A stretch of DNA of 64,000 bases, from NCBI RefSeq assembly GCF_016862395.1, contig NZ_BOMW01000043.1, forward strand, positions 1 through 64,000, read 5' to 3'. A program made the translations under genes and the position numbers. Under the pieces are notes generated by a model, which worked only from the letters and a program-made list of their open reading frames with translations, was not told where the DNA came from and searched no databases. This document shows positions 17,893 through 25,827 of the stretch, one piece after another. The first letter of the stretch is position 1, and each line of letters opens with the position of its first letter. Source of the stretch: Actinoplanes siamensis (GTDB lineage: Bacteria > Actinomycetota > Actinomycetes > Mycobacteriales > Micromonosporaceae).

Positions 17893-18825
17893 ATGCGAAT
17901 CCTGGTAACCGGGGGAACCGGAAACATTGGAAGGCTCGTCGTCGAGCAACTACTCGAGGCCGGCGTGACAGTACGTGTGGTCAGTCGCAGGTCGCACCTG
18001 CTCCCATCCCCGCATGTCGAGGTGTTCCCGGGGGATCTGGCCGAGCCCGCCAGCTTGCTCCCGGCCCTGCAAGGTGCGGACCGCATGTATCTGTTTCCGG
18101 TCCCAGAAACCGCCTCGGAACTCGTGCGCCTGGCGGAGAGCTGCGGGATCCGGCGGGTCGTCACGCTGTCTTCCGGCGCGGTGAGTACCGGTCACGACAC
18201 CAATTTCCACCTGCCCGTGGAACGCGCGGTGGAGGCCTCCGGAATGGAATGGACCCACATCCGGCCCGCCGAGTTCATGCTCAACAACCTATGGTTGTGG
18301 GGGCCGTCGATCCGAGCCGAACGAGTCGTGCGAGAACCGTTTCCCGATCGTACGGGATACCCCGTTCACGAGCGTGACGTCGCCGACGCGGCCACGGTCG
18401 CTCTGCTCCGGGACGGTCACCAGGGCGCCGCCTACACCCTGTACGGGCCCGAACTCATCAGCCGCCGCGACCAGGTCCGGATGATCGCCGACGCCATCGG
18501 CGACAACATCCACCTGCAGGTGGTGACCCCGGCGCAGGCTCGCGAGCTGTATCTGGCTCAGGGCGGCTTCGCAGCGGCCTCCGCCGACTTTCTCGCTGGC
18601 CTCCAGACATACTCCGGCGCGGCACCCGAACGCGCGGCGGTCAACCACACCCCGCCCGCGACATTCACCGCAATGCCCACCGTCGAAGACGTCACCGGCG
18701 CCCTTGCCCGGCCGTTCATCGTGTGGGCGCGTGAGCACGCCGGAGATTTCCACGCCTCCACGTCTACTCCGACGCCCACGACGCGGCTGGATGCGCGGAA
18801 ACCACGGAAGAACGTGTGCGCTTGA
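17893..18825 (+). CDS. NmrA-like NAD(P)-binding reductase/sensor
   Basis: 310 residues. The Rossmann motif is at the N-terminus (VTGGTGNIGRLVVEQLLEAG), with NmrA/atypical SDR features such as VVTLSSGAVS, an IRPAEFMLNN segment and a C-terminal substrate domain. The usual catalytic Tyr-x3-Lys of classical SDRs is not obvious, as expected for this group, which may sense redox state or reduce quinones. The ribosome site is AGGGGG. The last 24 residues, after the expected end near HAGDF, run into the IS630 scar on the opposite strand, so the natural C-terminus was probably replaced. Confidence 0.85.
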   Translation: MRILVTGGTGNIGRLVVEQLLEAGVTVRVVSRRSHLLPSPHVEVFPGDLAEPASLLPALQGADRMYLFPVPETASELVRLAESCGIRRVVTLSSGAVSTGHDTNFHLPVERAVEASGMEWTHIRPAEFMLNNLWLWGPSIRAERVVREPFPDRTGYPVHERDVADAATVALLRDGHQGAAYTLYGPELISRRDQVRMIADAIGDNIHLQVVTPAQARELYLAQGGFAAASADFLAGLQTYSGAAPERAAVNHTPPATFTAMPTVEDVTGALARPFIVWAREHAGDFHASTSTPTPTTRLDARKPRKNVCA

Positions 18826-19255
18826 CGGACTCGGTCGGCCATGGTGGCGGGCGCGGTGTTCGCGATGTTGCGTTTGAGGGCGGCCCAGATTCGTTCGACT
18901 GGGATCAGGAGCAGCCGGTGGATGCGTTCGCCGAGGCGGTGGCTGCCTTTGCGGGGTCGTCCGCTGCGGGGTCGGTCGGGTAGTCCGGCGAGTCCTTCGT
19001 GCTGGTGGCGGGCGATCAGCGGCGGACGGTGGCGGGGTCGTAGTGCAGCAGGTCGGCAATCTCCGGCGCGGACCAGCCTGCGGCGGGGAGCACGATGATG
19101 ACCAAGCGGGTGGCGGTGCGCCAGGGTCCATGCAGGGCGGTAATCAGTTCCGTGTGTTGCGGCTCGGACATGCGGGCGTAGCCGTGGGCGGGGCGCATAC
19201 TGGTGGTGACCTCGTCGGGGGTTTCGGTCTGTGTGGAAGCTTGATCCGAACCCAC
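18800..19255 (-). pseudogene. IS630-family transposase, internally deleted
   Basis: The minus strand starts with an IS630-type helix-turn-helix (LVIIVLPAAGWSAPEIADLL, then HYDPATVRR), shifts frame into LIARHQHEGLAGLPDRPRSG, and then jumps from GERI directly to the C-terminal LIPVERIWAALKRNIANTAP and ADRVRQAHTFFR. The whole DDE catalytic centre is missing. At its 3' side the transposase text stops inside the NmrA-like gene. It is a dead element. Confidence 0.8.
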
Positions 19256-19369
19256 GACGAGGTTTTTCTGTAGCTATGTCCATCTCGCCGGGCGAGTCTT
19301 AGTTGACACCGTTACGTGCAGAACCTTTGCCACATGCTTAGTCAGCGCGACTTCACCGGCGAACGACAC

Positions 19370-19791
19370 ATGCTCACCTCACAGTCGCCGACATCCACAC
19401 GTACTATGTGCTCGCCGGCAAGACCCGGTGCTCGTACATAATACGGGATAGGCTGTGGGGCTGGCCTTAGAAAACCCACTGAGGCGGGGATAAGTCCTGG
19501 CGATGCTCTGCGTATACAGAATGCAGCGAATAAGACAGGCCAGAGGATTACTGTGGTTGGCAGTCGTGCGGGCGGCACGGCCAATCCGGCTTCGGACTGG
19601 GACTACATTTTGTCCGGTCCGTCACGGGCTCGCGGCAGGGCGGCTAACTCTCTCCGCAGGGGAACCGGCGACGGAGAGGGTAGCGGAAGGGGGCGCGACA
19701 TATTTCAGGACTACAACCCGAATGCTCCAGCGTACACTACGTTGGATCCCAACCTTCCGCACGATATCTTTTTGAGCCGCAGGTCCCGTGA
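19370..19791 (+). pseudogene. Polymorphic toxin tail: HINT end plus nucleotidyltransferase-like toxin, frameshifted
   Basis: The end of a pretoxin HINT domain is legible (VADIHTYYVLAG), but a lost base before the LVHN autoprocessing site and a stop nearby break the frame. The toxin text follows at about 19442: GDALRIQNAANKTGQRITVV, then GSRAGGTANPASDWDYILSG and DIFQDYNPNAPAY. GS...SDWD matches the hG[GS]...DxD core of minimal nucleotidyltransferases. Near 19770 an indel destroys the end; restoring it would give a stop overlapping the immunity start as ATGA. At least three lesions make the toxin dead while the neighbour is intact. Confidence 0.65.
19396..19420. repeat. 25-bp exact repeat in the HINT coding end (copy 1)
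   Basis: Identical to 21287-21311, both within the codons for HTYYVLAG at the end of a HINT domain. It marks the conserved hinge at which toxin tails are exchanged. Confidence 0.8.
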
Positions 19792-20186
19792 TGAACGACC
19801 GATCTACGATCTTGAATCAGTTGAGCCAGGGGCGTCGCCCCCTCCAAGGTGGGCTGGCCTGGCTCGGCGCCTTGCCAGTGGATGAGCGGCGTGATGTGCT
19901 TCGAGAGCTGGCTGGCTACTGCCTTCAGGCGAAGGCGGTCAGCGAGGATGCGGCACAGAGCATTGCGCAATCAGGAGTGAAGCCAACCGCAACGCCAGCT
20001 GTCCTGATTTCGCGAGGGCGGCTTCGTGACCAGCTGGCCAAAATTGGGAATCTCCCCGAGGCGGAAATGGAGAAGTCGTTCAGGATACTTCTTGCGCTGC
20101 TGTCGATCGCGGATTCCCGCAGGCGCGAGGTTGATTGCGCCAATGGGTGCACGCATTCTTGGCATAACTGGGGAGACGACCTGTGA
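19791..20186 (+). CDS. DUF5958 family protein, likely toxin immunity
   Basis: 131 residues from ATG 19791 (GTG 19788 also possible). The text LNQLSQGRRPLQGGLAWLGA, LRELAGYCLQAK and KPTATPAVLISRGRLRDQL is typical of DUF5958, a small actinobacterial family of unknown function. Its start touches the end of the broken nucleotidyltransferase toxin, the usual position of an immunity gene, and it is intact. The C-terminus holds a Cys/His pair (CANGCTHSWHNW). The immunity role is inferred from position only. GC content is lower than that of neighbours outside the island. Confidence 0.7.
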   Translation: MNDRSTILNQLSQGRRPLQGGLAWLGALPVDERRDVLRELAGYCLQAKAVSEDAAQSIAQSGVKPTATPAVLISRGRLRDQLAKIGNLPEAEMEKSFRILLALLSIADSRRREVDCANGCTHSWHNWGDDL

Positions 20187-20234
20187 CCACTGCTTGAGTT
20201 ATTTGATTCCAGCAGCTTCATAAAGGGGACAGGT

Positions 20235-20450
20235 TCAGGCAATCGAAGCATTTGCCTCTACGAGTTCGGCGAATATCTCGGAGGGCTTCTTCTAATTGTG
20301 GATCTTACGGGCCGGTCGTTGATTTCGGAGGCGACCATCGCTAAATAGTTCGGGTCCGATGTGGTCGGGAGGCCTTTCGGGAAGTATTCGCGTAGGATCC
20401 GGTTCGGGTTCTCGTTGCCGCCGTGCTTACGGTAAGTGGCGAGGCGGAAG
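20235..20450 (-). pseudogene. IS30-family transposase, C-terminal remnant
   Basis: Read on the minus strand, GGNENPNRILREYFPKG is followed by YLAMVASEINDRP, then, after a one-base loss and an in-frame TAG, by PSEIFAELVEANASIA and TGA. This is the IS30 transposase end (the NEN...LRxYFPKG segment includes the catalytic Glu). The N-terminal two thirds are missing; the break lies where the ISL3 remnant begins. Confidence 0.75.
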
Positions 20451-20550
20451 TGTCAAGAAAAACGGCTCTGGTGCTCTTTCGGTGGTGACGCAGCGCGTTG
20501 CTGTCCATGTTGGATAGTAGTCCTGGTGTGGTACTGATGATCTTGTTCAC

Positions 20551-21213
20551 GTGGTGTTCGGCGGGCTGGCGCCGCTGGTGATCGAGCAGGTCGAGGACGC
20601 CGGCGACCGGATCGTGGTGCGAGCGTCGACGCCGTTGGTGGCGGTGGCGTGCCCGGATTGCGGCGTGGCGACGGCGCGGGTGCACGGCCTGCATGAGCGG
20701 ACGGTGGGGGACGTGCCCGTCAATGCCCGGCGGGGGCAGGTGGTGGTCCGGGTGCGGGGGCGGTCTGCCCGACGTTCGGGTGCCGCCGGACGTTTCGGGA
20801 GCAGGTCCCCGGGTGTGCTGCACCGCTATCAGCGGCGGACCGTGCGCCTTCAGGCTCTGGTCGGCTCGGTGGCCCGAGAGCTGGCCGGGCGTGGTGCGGC
20901 CCGGTTGCTGTCGAAGCTGGCGGTGCCGCTGTCGCGGGATTCCACGGTCCGGGCGCTGCTGCGCATGCCGTATGCCGCGCCGCCGGTTCCGCGGCTGTAG
21001 GGCGTGGACCACTTCGCGTCGCGTCGGCGCAGCCGCTACGCGACCGTGCTGATCGATGCGCAGACACGCCGACCGGTGGACGTGCTGCCCGACCGCAACG
21101 CCGACACCTTGGAGGCGTGGCTTCGCCGGCACCCCGGAGTTGAGGTGGTCTGCCGGGATTGTTCCGGCGCCTACGCCGAAGCCGTCTGCCGGGCACTTCC
21201 CGACGGTGGGCAC
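20551..21213 (+). pseudogene. ISL3-family transposase, N-terminal part with internal stop
   Basis: The frame from GTG 20551 encodes LVIEQVEDAGDRIVVRA, the zinc-finger start VACPDCGVATARVHGLHERT, and ARELAGRGAARLLSKL, then hits TAG at 20998. It continues in the same frame as GVDHFASRRRSRYATVLIDA and VEVVCRDCSGAYAEAV. Within the zinc-finger a short out-of-frame stretch (CPTFGCRRTFREQVP is in another frame) shows two compensating indels. The match ends at the third acidic region, where a HINT-toxin tail begins. Confidence 0.8.
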
Positions 21214-21640
21214 GGACGCGTCGATTCCTTTTGACAAGCTCTCCATCGGTCGCAACCTCGCCTACAACCTCACCGTCAATGGCATTCACACGTACTATGT
21301 GCTCGCCGGCATGACGCCGGTGCTTGTGCACAACTCGTGTCCGGTGGCCGCTCGTCTCACAAGCAGTGCCGATGCTCCTAAAGTTTACAGTCAGACTGTA
21401 CACATGGACAAAAATGGTCGGTTCCGGATCGACGTTGAGAACCAGAATCCGGGTAAGCTGGGAGCGAAAATCCATCTTCAACCTATGGGGTGGGGTGCCT
21501 CGGGCAAATATTACTACCACCAGGATGCGGGAAAGTGGATCTCGGAGGGCGGAGAGGAGCTGGCACCGAAGATCGCGCGTCAGGTTCCGCAAAGCGCTCT
21601 CAATAAGGCCTACCAATATCTGGGGATAACGCGGCCGTGA
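21056..21640 (+). CDS. Polymorphic toxin tail: HINT end plus unassigned C-terminal toxin domain (5'-truncated)
   Basis: Only about 21220 onward is toxin; the first 50 codons from ATG 21056 are out-of-frame transposase DNA. The text IPFDKLSIGRNLAYNLTVN, IHTYYVLAGMTPVLVHNS is the end of a pretoxin HINT domain with its VHN splice motif. The about 95-residue tail after it (VYSQTVHMDKNGRFRIDVEN through KIHLQPMGWGASGKYYYH to ALNKAYQYLGI) looks like a compact alpha/beta nuclease-type toxin but I cannot place it in a named family. The frame is open to its stop, which overlaps the next gene by GTGA. Without its secretion part it is an orphan cassette. Confidence 0.65.
   Translation: MRRHADRWTCCPTATPTPWRRGFAGTPELRWSAGIVPAPTPKPSAGHFPTVGTDASIPFDKLSIGRNLAYNLTVNGIHTYYVLAGMTPVLVHNSCPVAARLTSSADAPKVYSQTVHMDKNGRFRIDVENQNPGKLGAKIHLQPMGWGASGKYYYHQDAGKWISEGGEELAPKIARQVPQSALNKAYQYLGITRP
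21287..21311. repeat. 25-bp exact repeat in the HINT coding end (copy 2)
   Basis: Identical to 19396-19420, about 1.9 kb away and in the same orientation. Confidence 0.8.
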
Positions 21641-22158
21641 AGATGAATTCACATATGTCAGACCTGCTTGCCGATGGGTGGGGGGCTCTGCGTCGCGACC
21701 TGCCCCCCGATCTAGATGAAGTCGCGAGAGCGGGCTGGGTGCTCGGCCCTCGCGGCGCGATCTTGCTGAGATCTTTGTGGGGCCCGGGATGGCGCACGAA
21801 CCTGCAATCCTCGGAGATTGGCTCCTACGAGTACGAGGTGAACGACGTTTACGCTTCTCTGTCAGACCTTGTAACCGAGAAGAACACATACTTATTTAGA
21901 TCGGCCGTGCGAGGCATTTCATTTGCCACTCGGATGCTGATGGATGCAGCAATCCTTCCAGGGGCCGAGAGGCTAATATCAGTGGTGGGCGTGTCGATTG
22001 ATGATGAGGATGAGAGCTTCTTTCTGCAAGGAGCAACCATTCGATTCTTTAGCCGCCGTGGCGATTACCCTAGATCGTTCGAAGATCTGGAACGGTATCA
22101 AAAGGAGGCGATCGCTGTTCTGGACATGACTGACCTCGCTGAACTCGACTTACGATAA
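21637..22158 (+). CDS. Putative immunity protein of the second toxin cassette
   Basis: 173 residues from GTG 21637, overlapping the toxin stop (GTGA); ATG 21643 is the next possible start. The protein is acidic and of mixed alpha/beta character (for example LISVVGVSIDDEDESFFLQG) without signal or membrane segments. I do not recognise the family. Overlap with a toxin tail, size and acidity are what is expected of a cognate immunity protein. Base composition is clearly less GC-rich than that of core genes, supporting horizontal origin. Confidence 0.6.
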   Translation: MKMNSHMSDLLADGWGALRRDLPPDLDEVARAGWVLGPRGAILLRSLWGPGWRTNLQSSEIGSYEYEVNDVYASLSDLVTEKNTYLFRSAVRGISFATRMLMDAAILPGAERLISVVGVSIDDEDESFFLQGATIRFFSRRGDYPRSFEDLERYQKEAIAVLDMTDLAELDLR

Positions 22159-22180
22159 AATCGCTATCGGGCGGGAAGCA

Positions 22181-22675
22181 CTACTCCTGGCACACCCCAT
22201 GACGAGCGGTGCTCGCCGGAGAATGTGCCTGGGACGGTATTTCCGGCGCGGTTAGAGAACCTCTCCAGCCTGCCGGTGTGGCTCCGGACACCGCGATGTG
22301 GTGCTGCGGTCCTACGGTGACCTGCCCGATCGCGCTCGCATCCAGCGCACCGGCGCCGCCGGCGTCGGTGCGAGGCGTGGGCGTGACACTGCGGGCCAGC
22401 TGCCTTCGCCGGTTCTGTGCTGCGGTGGCCACTCGGTCCTCTGGGCGGCCGAGGACCAGGCCGATCTGATTCCAGCTGACTCCAGCGGCCCGGGACGCAT
22501 CGATGAGGTTGAGCTCGGCCCGGTCGACGTCGGCTCGGGCCGCCGCTGCCATGCTGATCCCATCGAGCAAGTCCTGCGGGTCCGGCCTCGGAGTGAGCTC
22601 TCGGCGGAGGTCGCGTTTACCTGGTTCGGCCGTCGGTGAAGGCCCGACACTCTTCGATGAGATCGTCGAGATCAT
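22181..22675 (-). CDS. Hypothetical protein with helix-turn-helix-like segment, possibly broken
   Basis: In the minus frame, residues about 30-95 read DPQDLLDGISMAAAARADVD, LIDASRAAGVSWNQIGLVLG and AQNRRRQLA. This is the pattern of small actinobacterial DNA-binding helices (ASWxQIGxxLG). A plausible start of the same gene (VANDLDDLIEECRAFTDG) lies in a different frame at about 22640-22690, suggesting a frameshift. The C-terminal half has no recognisable fold. Treat it as a hypothetical or decayed regulator-like gene inside the island. Confidence 0.35.
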   Translation of the reverse strand: MISTISSKSVGPSPTAEPGKRDLRRELTPRPDPQDLLDGISMAAAARADVDRAELNLIDASRAAGVSWNQIGLVLGRPEDRVATAAQNRRRQLARSVTPTPRTDAGGAGALDASAIGQVTVGPQHHIAVSGATPAGWRGSLTAPEIPSQAHSPASTARHGVCQE

Positions 22676-22823
22676 TCGCGACCACGGTCCTGGGGGTGAG
22701 GAATCTGAAGATGGTGTAGTGCTTGAGCTGCTGTAACACCCGGTGAAAGGTCGTGAGACCTGCCGGCCGACCTCGCTGTCAAGGGAGGCGATCGGACCGC
22801 TCACAAGTCTCAGAGGTGGTCCG

Positions 22824-23525
22824 CTATGCGCCTCCGCGTAGACCCCATTCATCCAGCCCTGAGTAGATCAGGCCGGTACGGATGACCGGCGCGCCGAGGC
22901 AGCGGGACTCGCCCGAGTAGATGGCTATCAGCGATTCGGTGCCCCGCCACCAGGTGTCTGCCAGTCCTCGAACTTCGGCCACTGGTTCGAAGTTGTGCAA
23001 CTCCAGCTGATCCAGCGCTTCGCCGGTCACCTTCGTGATCTGCTTCGCCCAGGTCGCGGCGTGATGGGCCAGGGCGAGGGACTCGATCCAGCCTTCGATA
23101 CTGGCGTGGAGTGGCACCCACCGTCGGCCATCGTGGATGCCGAACTCGTCGGTCGGGCCCATCATGAACGAGTAGGGAACGGCTGTCCTCTGCGGGCCGG
23201 CTTCGAACCACCATCCCGGAATCGGGGAACCGTCGGCTGCGTCGGTGGGTGAGCTGTCGGGGGTGTCGGCCTGGAAATATCTGGGTCCGCCGTCGTATTG
23301 CGGGGACGGTGGCAGGACCAGGCCGCCCCACCGGCGCTGGAACGCCACGGCGCGGCCGATCTCGGCGGCCGGGATGCCCGATTCCAGCCAAGCGGAGCGG
23401 TGTTGCTCAAGGTCTGGGAGGTCGGCTTGAACCCCGTGGGCGACGACGAGCGACCGGGCTCGCCGGGTCAGCCCTTCCGGAACGTGATGAAAGAGGTTCA
23501 GCTTCACCGGTTGGACCCTACTCAT
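22824..23525 (-). CDS. SUKH/SMI1-like protein, probable immunity
   Basis: 233 residues from the Met codon at 23525; the frame is open further upstream but that part reads as shadow of other debris. The phrases GRRWVPLHASIEGWIESLAL and AHHAATWAKQI, preceded by a GPTDEFGIHDG loop, look like SMI1/SUKH-type proteins, which serve mainly as immunity proteins to nuclease toxins. No cognate toxin is adjacent, only a recombinase scar upstream. Its place at the edge of a toxin graveyard fits an orphan immunity gene. The family call is from pattern, not from a search. Confidence 0.5.
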   Translation of the reverse strand: MSRVQPVKLNLFHHVPEGLTRRARSLVVAHGVQADLPDLEQHRSAWLESGIPAAEIGRAVAFQRRWGGLVLPPSPQYDGGPRYFQADTPDSSPTDAADGSPIPGWWFEAGPQRTAVPYSFMMGPTDEFGIHDGRRWVPLHASIEGWIESLALAHHAATWAKQITKVTGEALDQLELHNFEPVAEVRGLADTWWRGTESLIAIYSGESRCLGAPVIRTGLIYSGLDEWGLRGGA

Positions 23526-23551
23526 TCCTTCCGCGGCGCGGTTGAAGGTAG

Positions 23552-23806
23552 TTACTGCTGTGGTCGAGGGGGCGGGCCCGGCCTTGCGCTGAAATCGGCA
23601 AGCAAGGAGGTGTCGATGCGGTCGGCGAGGTAGATGAGCGGGGCTTGTGGGTCGAGGCCGAGTGCGGCGGCGACGAGCTTGGGGTCGAGGGTGTTGACCA
23701 GGTCGACCAGGCGGGTGCTGCGGATCGTGGGTGGTGGTACGCCGCAGCCGTCGAGCACGTGGCTGAGGTAGGCGGTCGATGCCGCCAGGTAACTGGCAGA
23801 CATCAG
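23552..23806 (-). pseudogene. Tyrosine recombinase/integrase, C-terminal fragment
   Basis: About 85 residues: ASTAYLSHVLDGCGVPPPTI, RLVDLVNTLDPKLVAAALG and APLIYLADRIDTSLL. This is the extreme C-terminus of a large actinobacterial site-specific recombinase type that ends in a Y[LA]AD tail. The catalytic Arg/His/Tyr part is missing. It sits between the SUKH-like gene and the secreted hydrolase and probably marks the right edge of the mobile region. Confidence 0.6.
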
Positions 23807-23849
23807 TGTCAGCCGCGGCGGAACGTTCAACGCTCATCAGGTGACGCGG

Positions 23850-25385
23850 TCAGCCGCCGATCGGGGCCGCCTGCGCGATGGCGACGATCCGCGCCGCGTC
23901 CGGAGGCAGCAGGTAGCCGGCGGCCACCGCGGCGTCGGCCGCCGCCCGCACCGCCGCGACATACCGCGCATGCGTCGGGTACAGGGTGGCCAGGTCCGGT
24001 TCCGGGCTGGCCGGTGGGGCCGGGTTCGACGGGTCGCCGGCGTCGTGCCGGTCCCACCCGTCGGCGTCGGCGTTCCACGGGTCACGCGCCCCGTAGAGGC
24101 CGCAGAACGGTCCGCCGCCGATCGCCCGCAAGCCGCTCAGCGTGCGGGTCGGCACCGTCACGTCCGGAAGCCGCAGGCCGCCGACGGCCAGCCCGGTCGC
24201 CGCGTCGCGGATCACCGCGCCGCCGCCGACCGCGACCGGCGGGGCCACCGGGGGCGCCGCCCCGCCCTGAGCCCACGTGGTCAGGTGCGCCAGCGCCGCG
24301 TCGATGCCGTAGTGGCCCGGCCCGTCGTTGGGCGGGGCCGAGCCGGCCGGGCAGTCGGGCGACGGTGTCTGGCTGCCCAGTGACCGGCGCAGTGTCGGAT
24401 CGCCCAGGTCGAGGGCCCACTGGTCGCCGTGCGCGGTGCCGGCCAGCTCCCAGGTGCGCACGGTCGCGGTGTCCGGCTGACGGGCCGGCGCGTGGCCGAG
24501 CACGTCGGTCTCGGTGAGCACGACGAAGGTGGGCTGCTCGAGGTCGGTACGGATCCGGACGGTCAGCGGCATGCCGAGCCCGAGCGCGTCGATCGGGGCG
24601 GCCAGGGCGCTGTTGCTGTGGATGAGGAAGCCGTCGTACACCTTGGCGACCGGGTGCACCGCGTTGACGTACGTCGTCATGCGCAGCGCCGACTGGGATT
24701 CGCCGTCGGCGAGCACCGTGCGTACGGCTAGGCCGGCGAGCGGGTTCGGTCCGTCAGGGGTTCGCAGGGCCTGCCCGGCCTGCGAGAAAATGTCGTACGA
24801 GAACTGGTCGCCGGGGTGACTCAGCGTCCGGTACCGGGCCGGGTCCCACCGGCGCAGCCCGGGCAGATCGCCGATCCCGCCGTCCACGCCGACCTCCTGG
24901 GCCGACACGCCGACCCACGCGTACCCGGCGCGCAGCAGCTCGTCGTGGGCGAACCAGTAGTCCGGCGAGAGGTCGACCTGTCCGCTGACGTTGAGCCACT
25001 CCACCACCACGACGCCGTTGAACCGGGCCGGGTCGGCCGGGCGGCGTACCAACATCCGGGTCCGGTACGGGGCTCGGCCGGTCACCGCGACCGGCCAGCG
25101 CCCGTCCGGGCGCAGTACGCCGAGCCCGACGTACGAGGACGCGACGCCGGAGAGGAAGTACTCGGACTCGGTGTACCCGGCTGCGGGCAGGTCCTCCGCC
25201 TCGGCCAGGAACGGGAAGCCGTGCGTACCGGCCGGCGGGACGGTGATCGTCGGACCGGGCACCGCGGCGGGCACGGCCGCGCCGGGAGCCGGGCCGACGA
25301 TCAGGGCGGCGGCCGCGGCGGCCACCGCGGCGATCAGCTGCGGCCAGCGGCGGGGCCGGCACGGGACGGACACTGGCGCGGTCAT
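23850..25385 (-). CDS. Secreted alpha/beta hydrolase domain protein
   Basis: 511 residues. A signal peptide with a long alanine-rich hydrophobic core (residues 15-35) precedes a large secreted domain. The nucleophile elbow is GESQSA near residue 223, and GVVVVEWLNVSGQ near 120 is characteristic of the actinobacterial alpha/beta hydrolase domain family. A catalytic His is likely in AGTAHGDQW. Substrates are unknown; esterase activity is a reasonable inference. It stands alone, with the recombinase scar downstream. Confidence 0.8.
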   Translation of the reverse strand: MTAPVSVPCRPRRWPQLIAAVAAAAAALIVGPAPGAAVPAAVPGPTITVPPAGTHGFPFLAEAEDLPAAGYTESEYFLSGVASSYVGLGVLRPDGRWPVAVTGRAPYRTRMLVRRPADPARFNGVVVVEWLNVSGQVDLSPDYWFAHDELLRAGYAWVGVSAQEVGVDGGIGDLPGLRRWDPARYRTLSHPGDQFSYDIFSQAGQALRTPDGPNPLAGLAVRTVLADGESQSALRMTTYVNAVHPVAKVYDGFLIHSNSALAAPIDALGLGMPLTVRIRTDLEQPTFVVLTETDVLGHAPARQPDTATVRTWELAGTAHGDQWALDLGDPTLRRSLGSQTPSPDCPAGSAPPNDGPGHYGIDAALAHLTTWAQGGAAPPVAPPVAVGGGAVIRDAATGLAVGGLRLPDVTVPTRTLSGLRAIGGGPFCGLYGARDPWNADADGWDRHDAGDPSNPAPPASPEPDLATLYPTHARYVAAVRAAADAAVAAGYLLPPDAARIVAIAQAAPIGG

Positions 25386-25788
25386 CGCTACCTCCTCGGT
25401 CGGGAACGTCCGCCGGGCCCGGACCCGGGCCGGCCGTCCTCAGCGGGCGGTCAGCGGCGGTCCTGCCAGTCTCGACACGCCGGTCTCCGGCCGCATCGGC
25501 AGAATCACCGGTACTGATTACCGCACCGGGAGTGGCTGGGCCGGGAGTCCGGCGTCAGCTGAGCGAGGACGTCGGCCAGGCCGCCGCGGCCGGGCCTGAC
25601 CGGCCCACCCCATGCGATCGAGGGCAGCGGCACGGGTGCCGGGTCTGCGCCTGCCGGGGGCTTGACAGACAGAACCCACCCGGGGGTACGACCGCATCGG
25701 CGCCGCCGCGCCGGGAGGCCGCGGCGGCGCCGATCGTCGTCGACGGTCGGCGGATGACCGGGGTGTGCGAGCTCGGATCAGGCGGCGC
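25386..25788. other. Intergenic region
   Basis: About 400 bases between the hydrolase start and the terminator of the carboxypeptidase gene. An isolated TTGACA (25662-25667) points toward the carboxypeptidase terminator with no gene downstream, so it is probably chance. No coding frame is supported. Confidence 0.4.
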
Positions 25789-25818
25789 GGGGGTACGGGC
25801 GGGAACGCCCGTACCCCC
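25789..25818 (-). terminator. Perfect 13-bp hairpin terminator
   Basis: Arms 25789-25801 and 25806-25818 are perfectly complementary around a GGAA loop, ten bases beyond the stop of the carboxypeptidase gene on the minus strand. Confidence 0.85.
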
Positions 25819-25827
25819 GGATCGTCC

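Noticed and set aside
20450..21213. An intact ISL3 element
   Set aside because: The transposase has an internal stop and indels, lacks its C-terminus, and a right terminal repeat cannot be found.
25662..25667. TTGACA as a promoter
   Set aside because: It has no -10 partner and faces a terminator rather than a gene.
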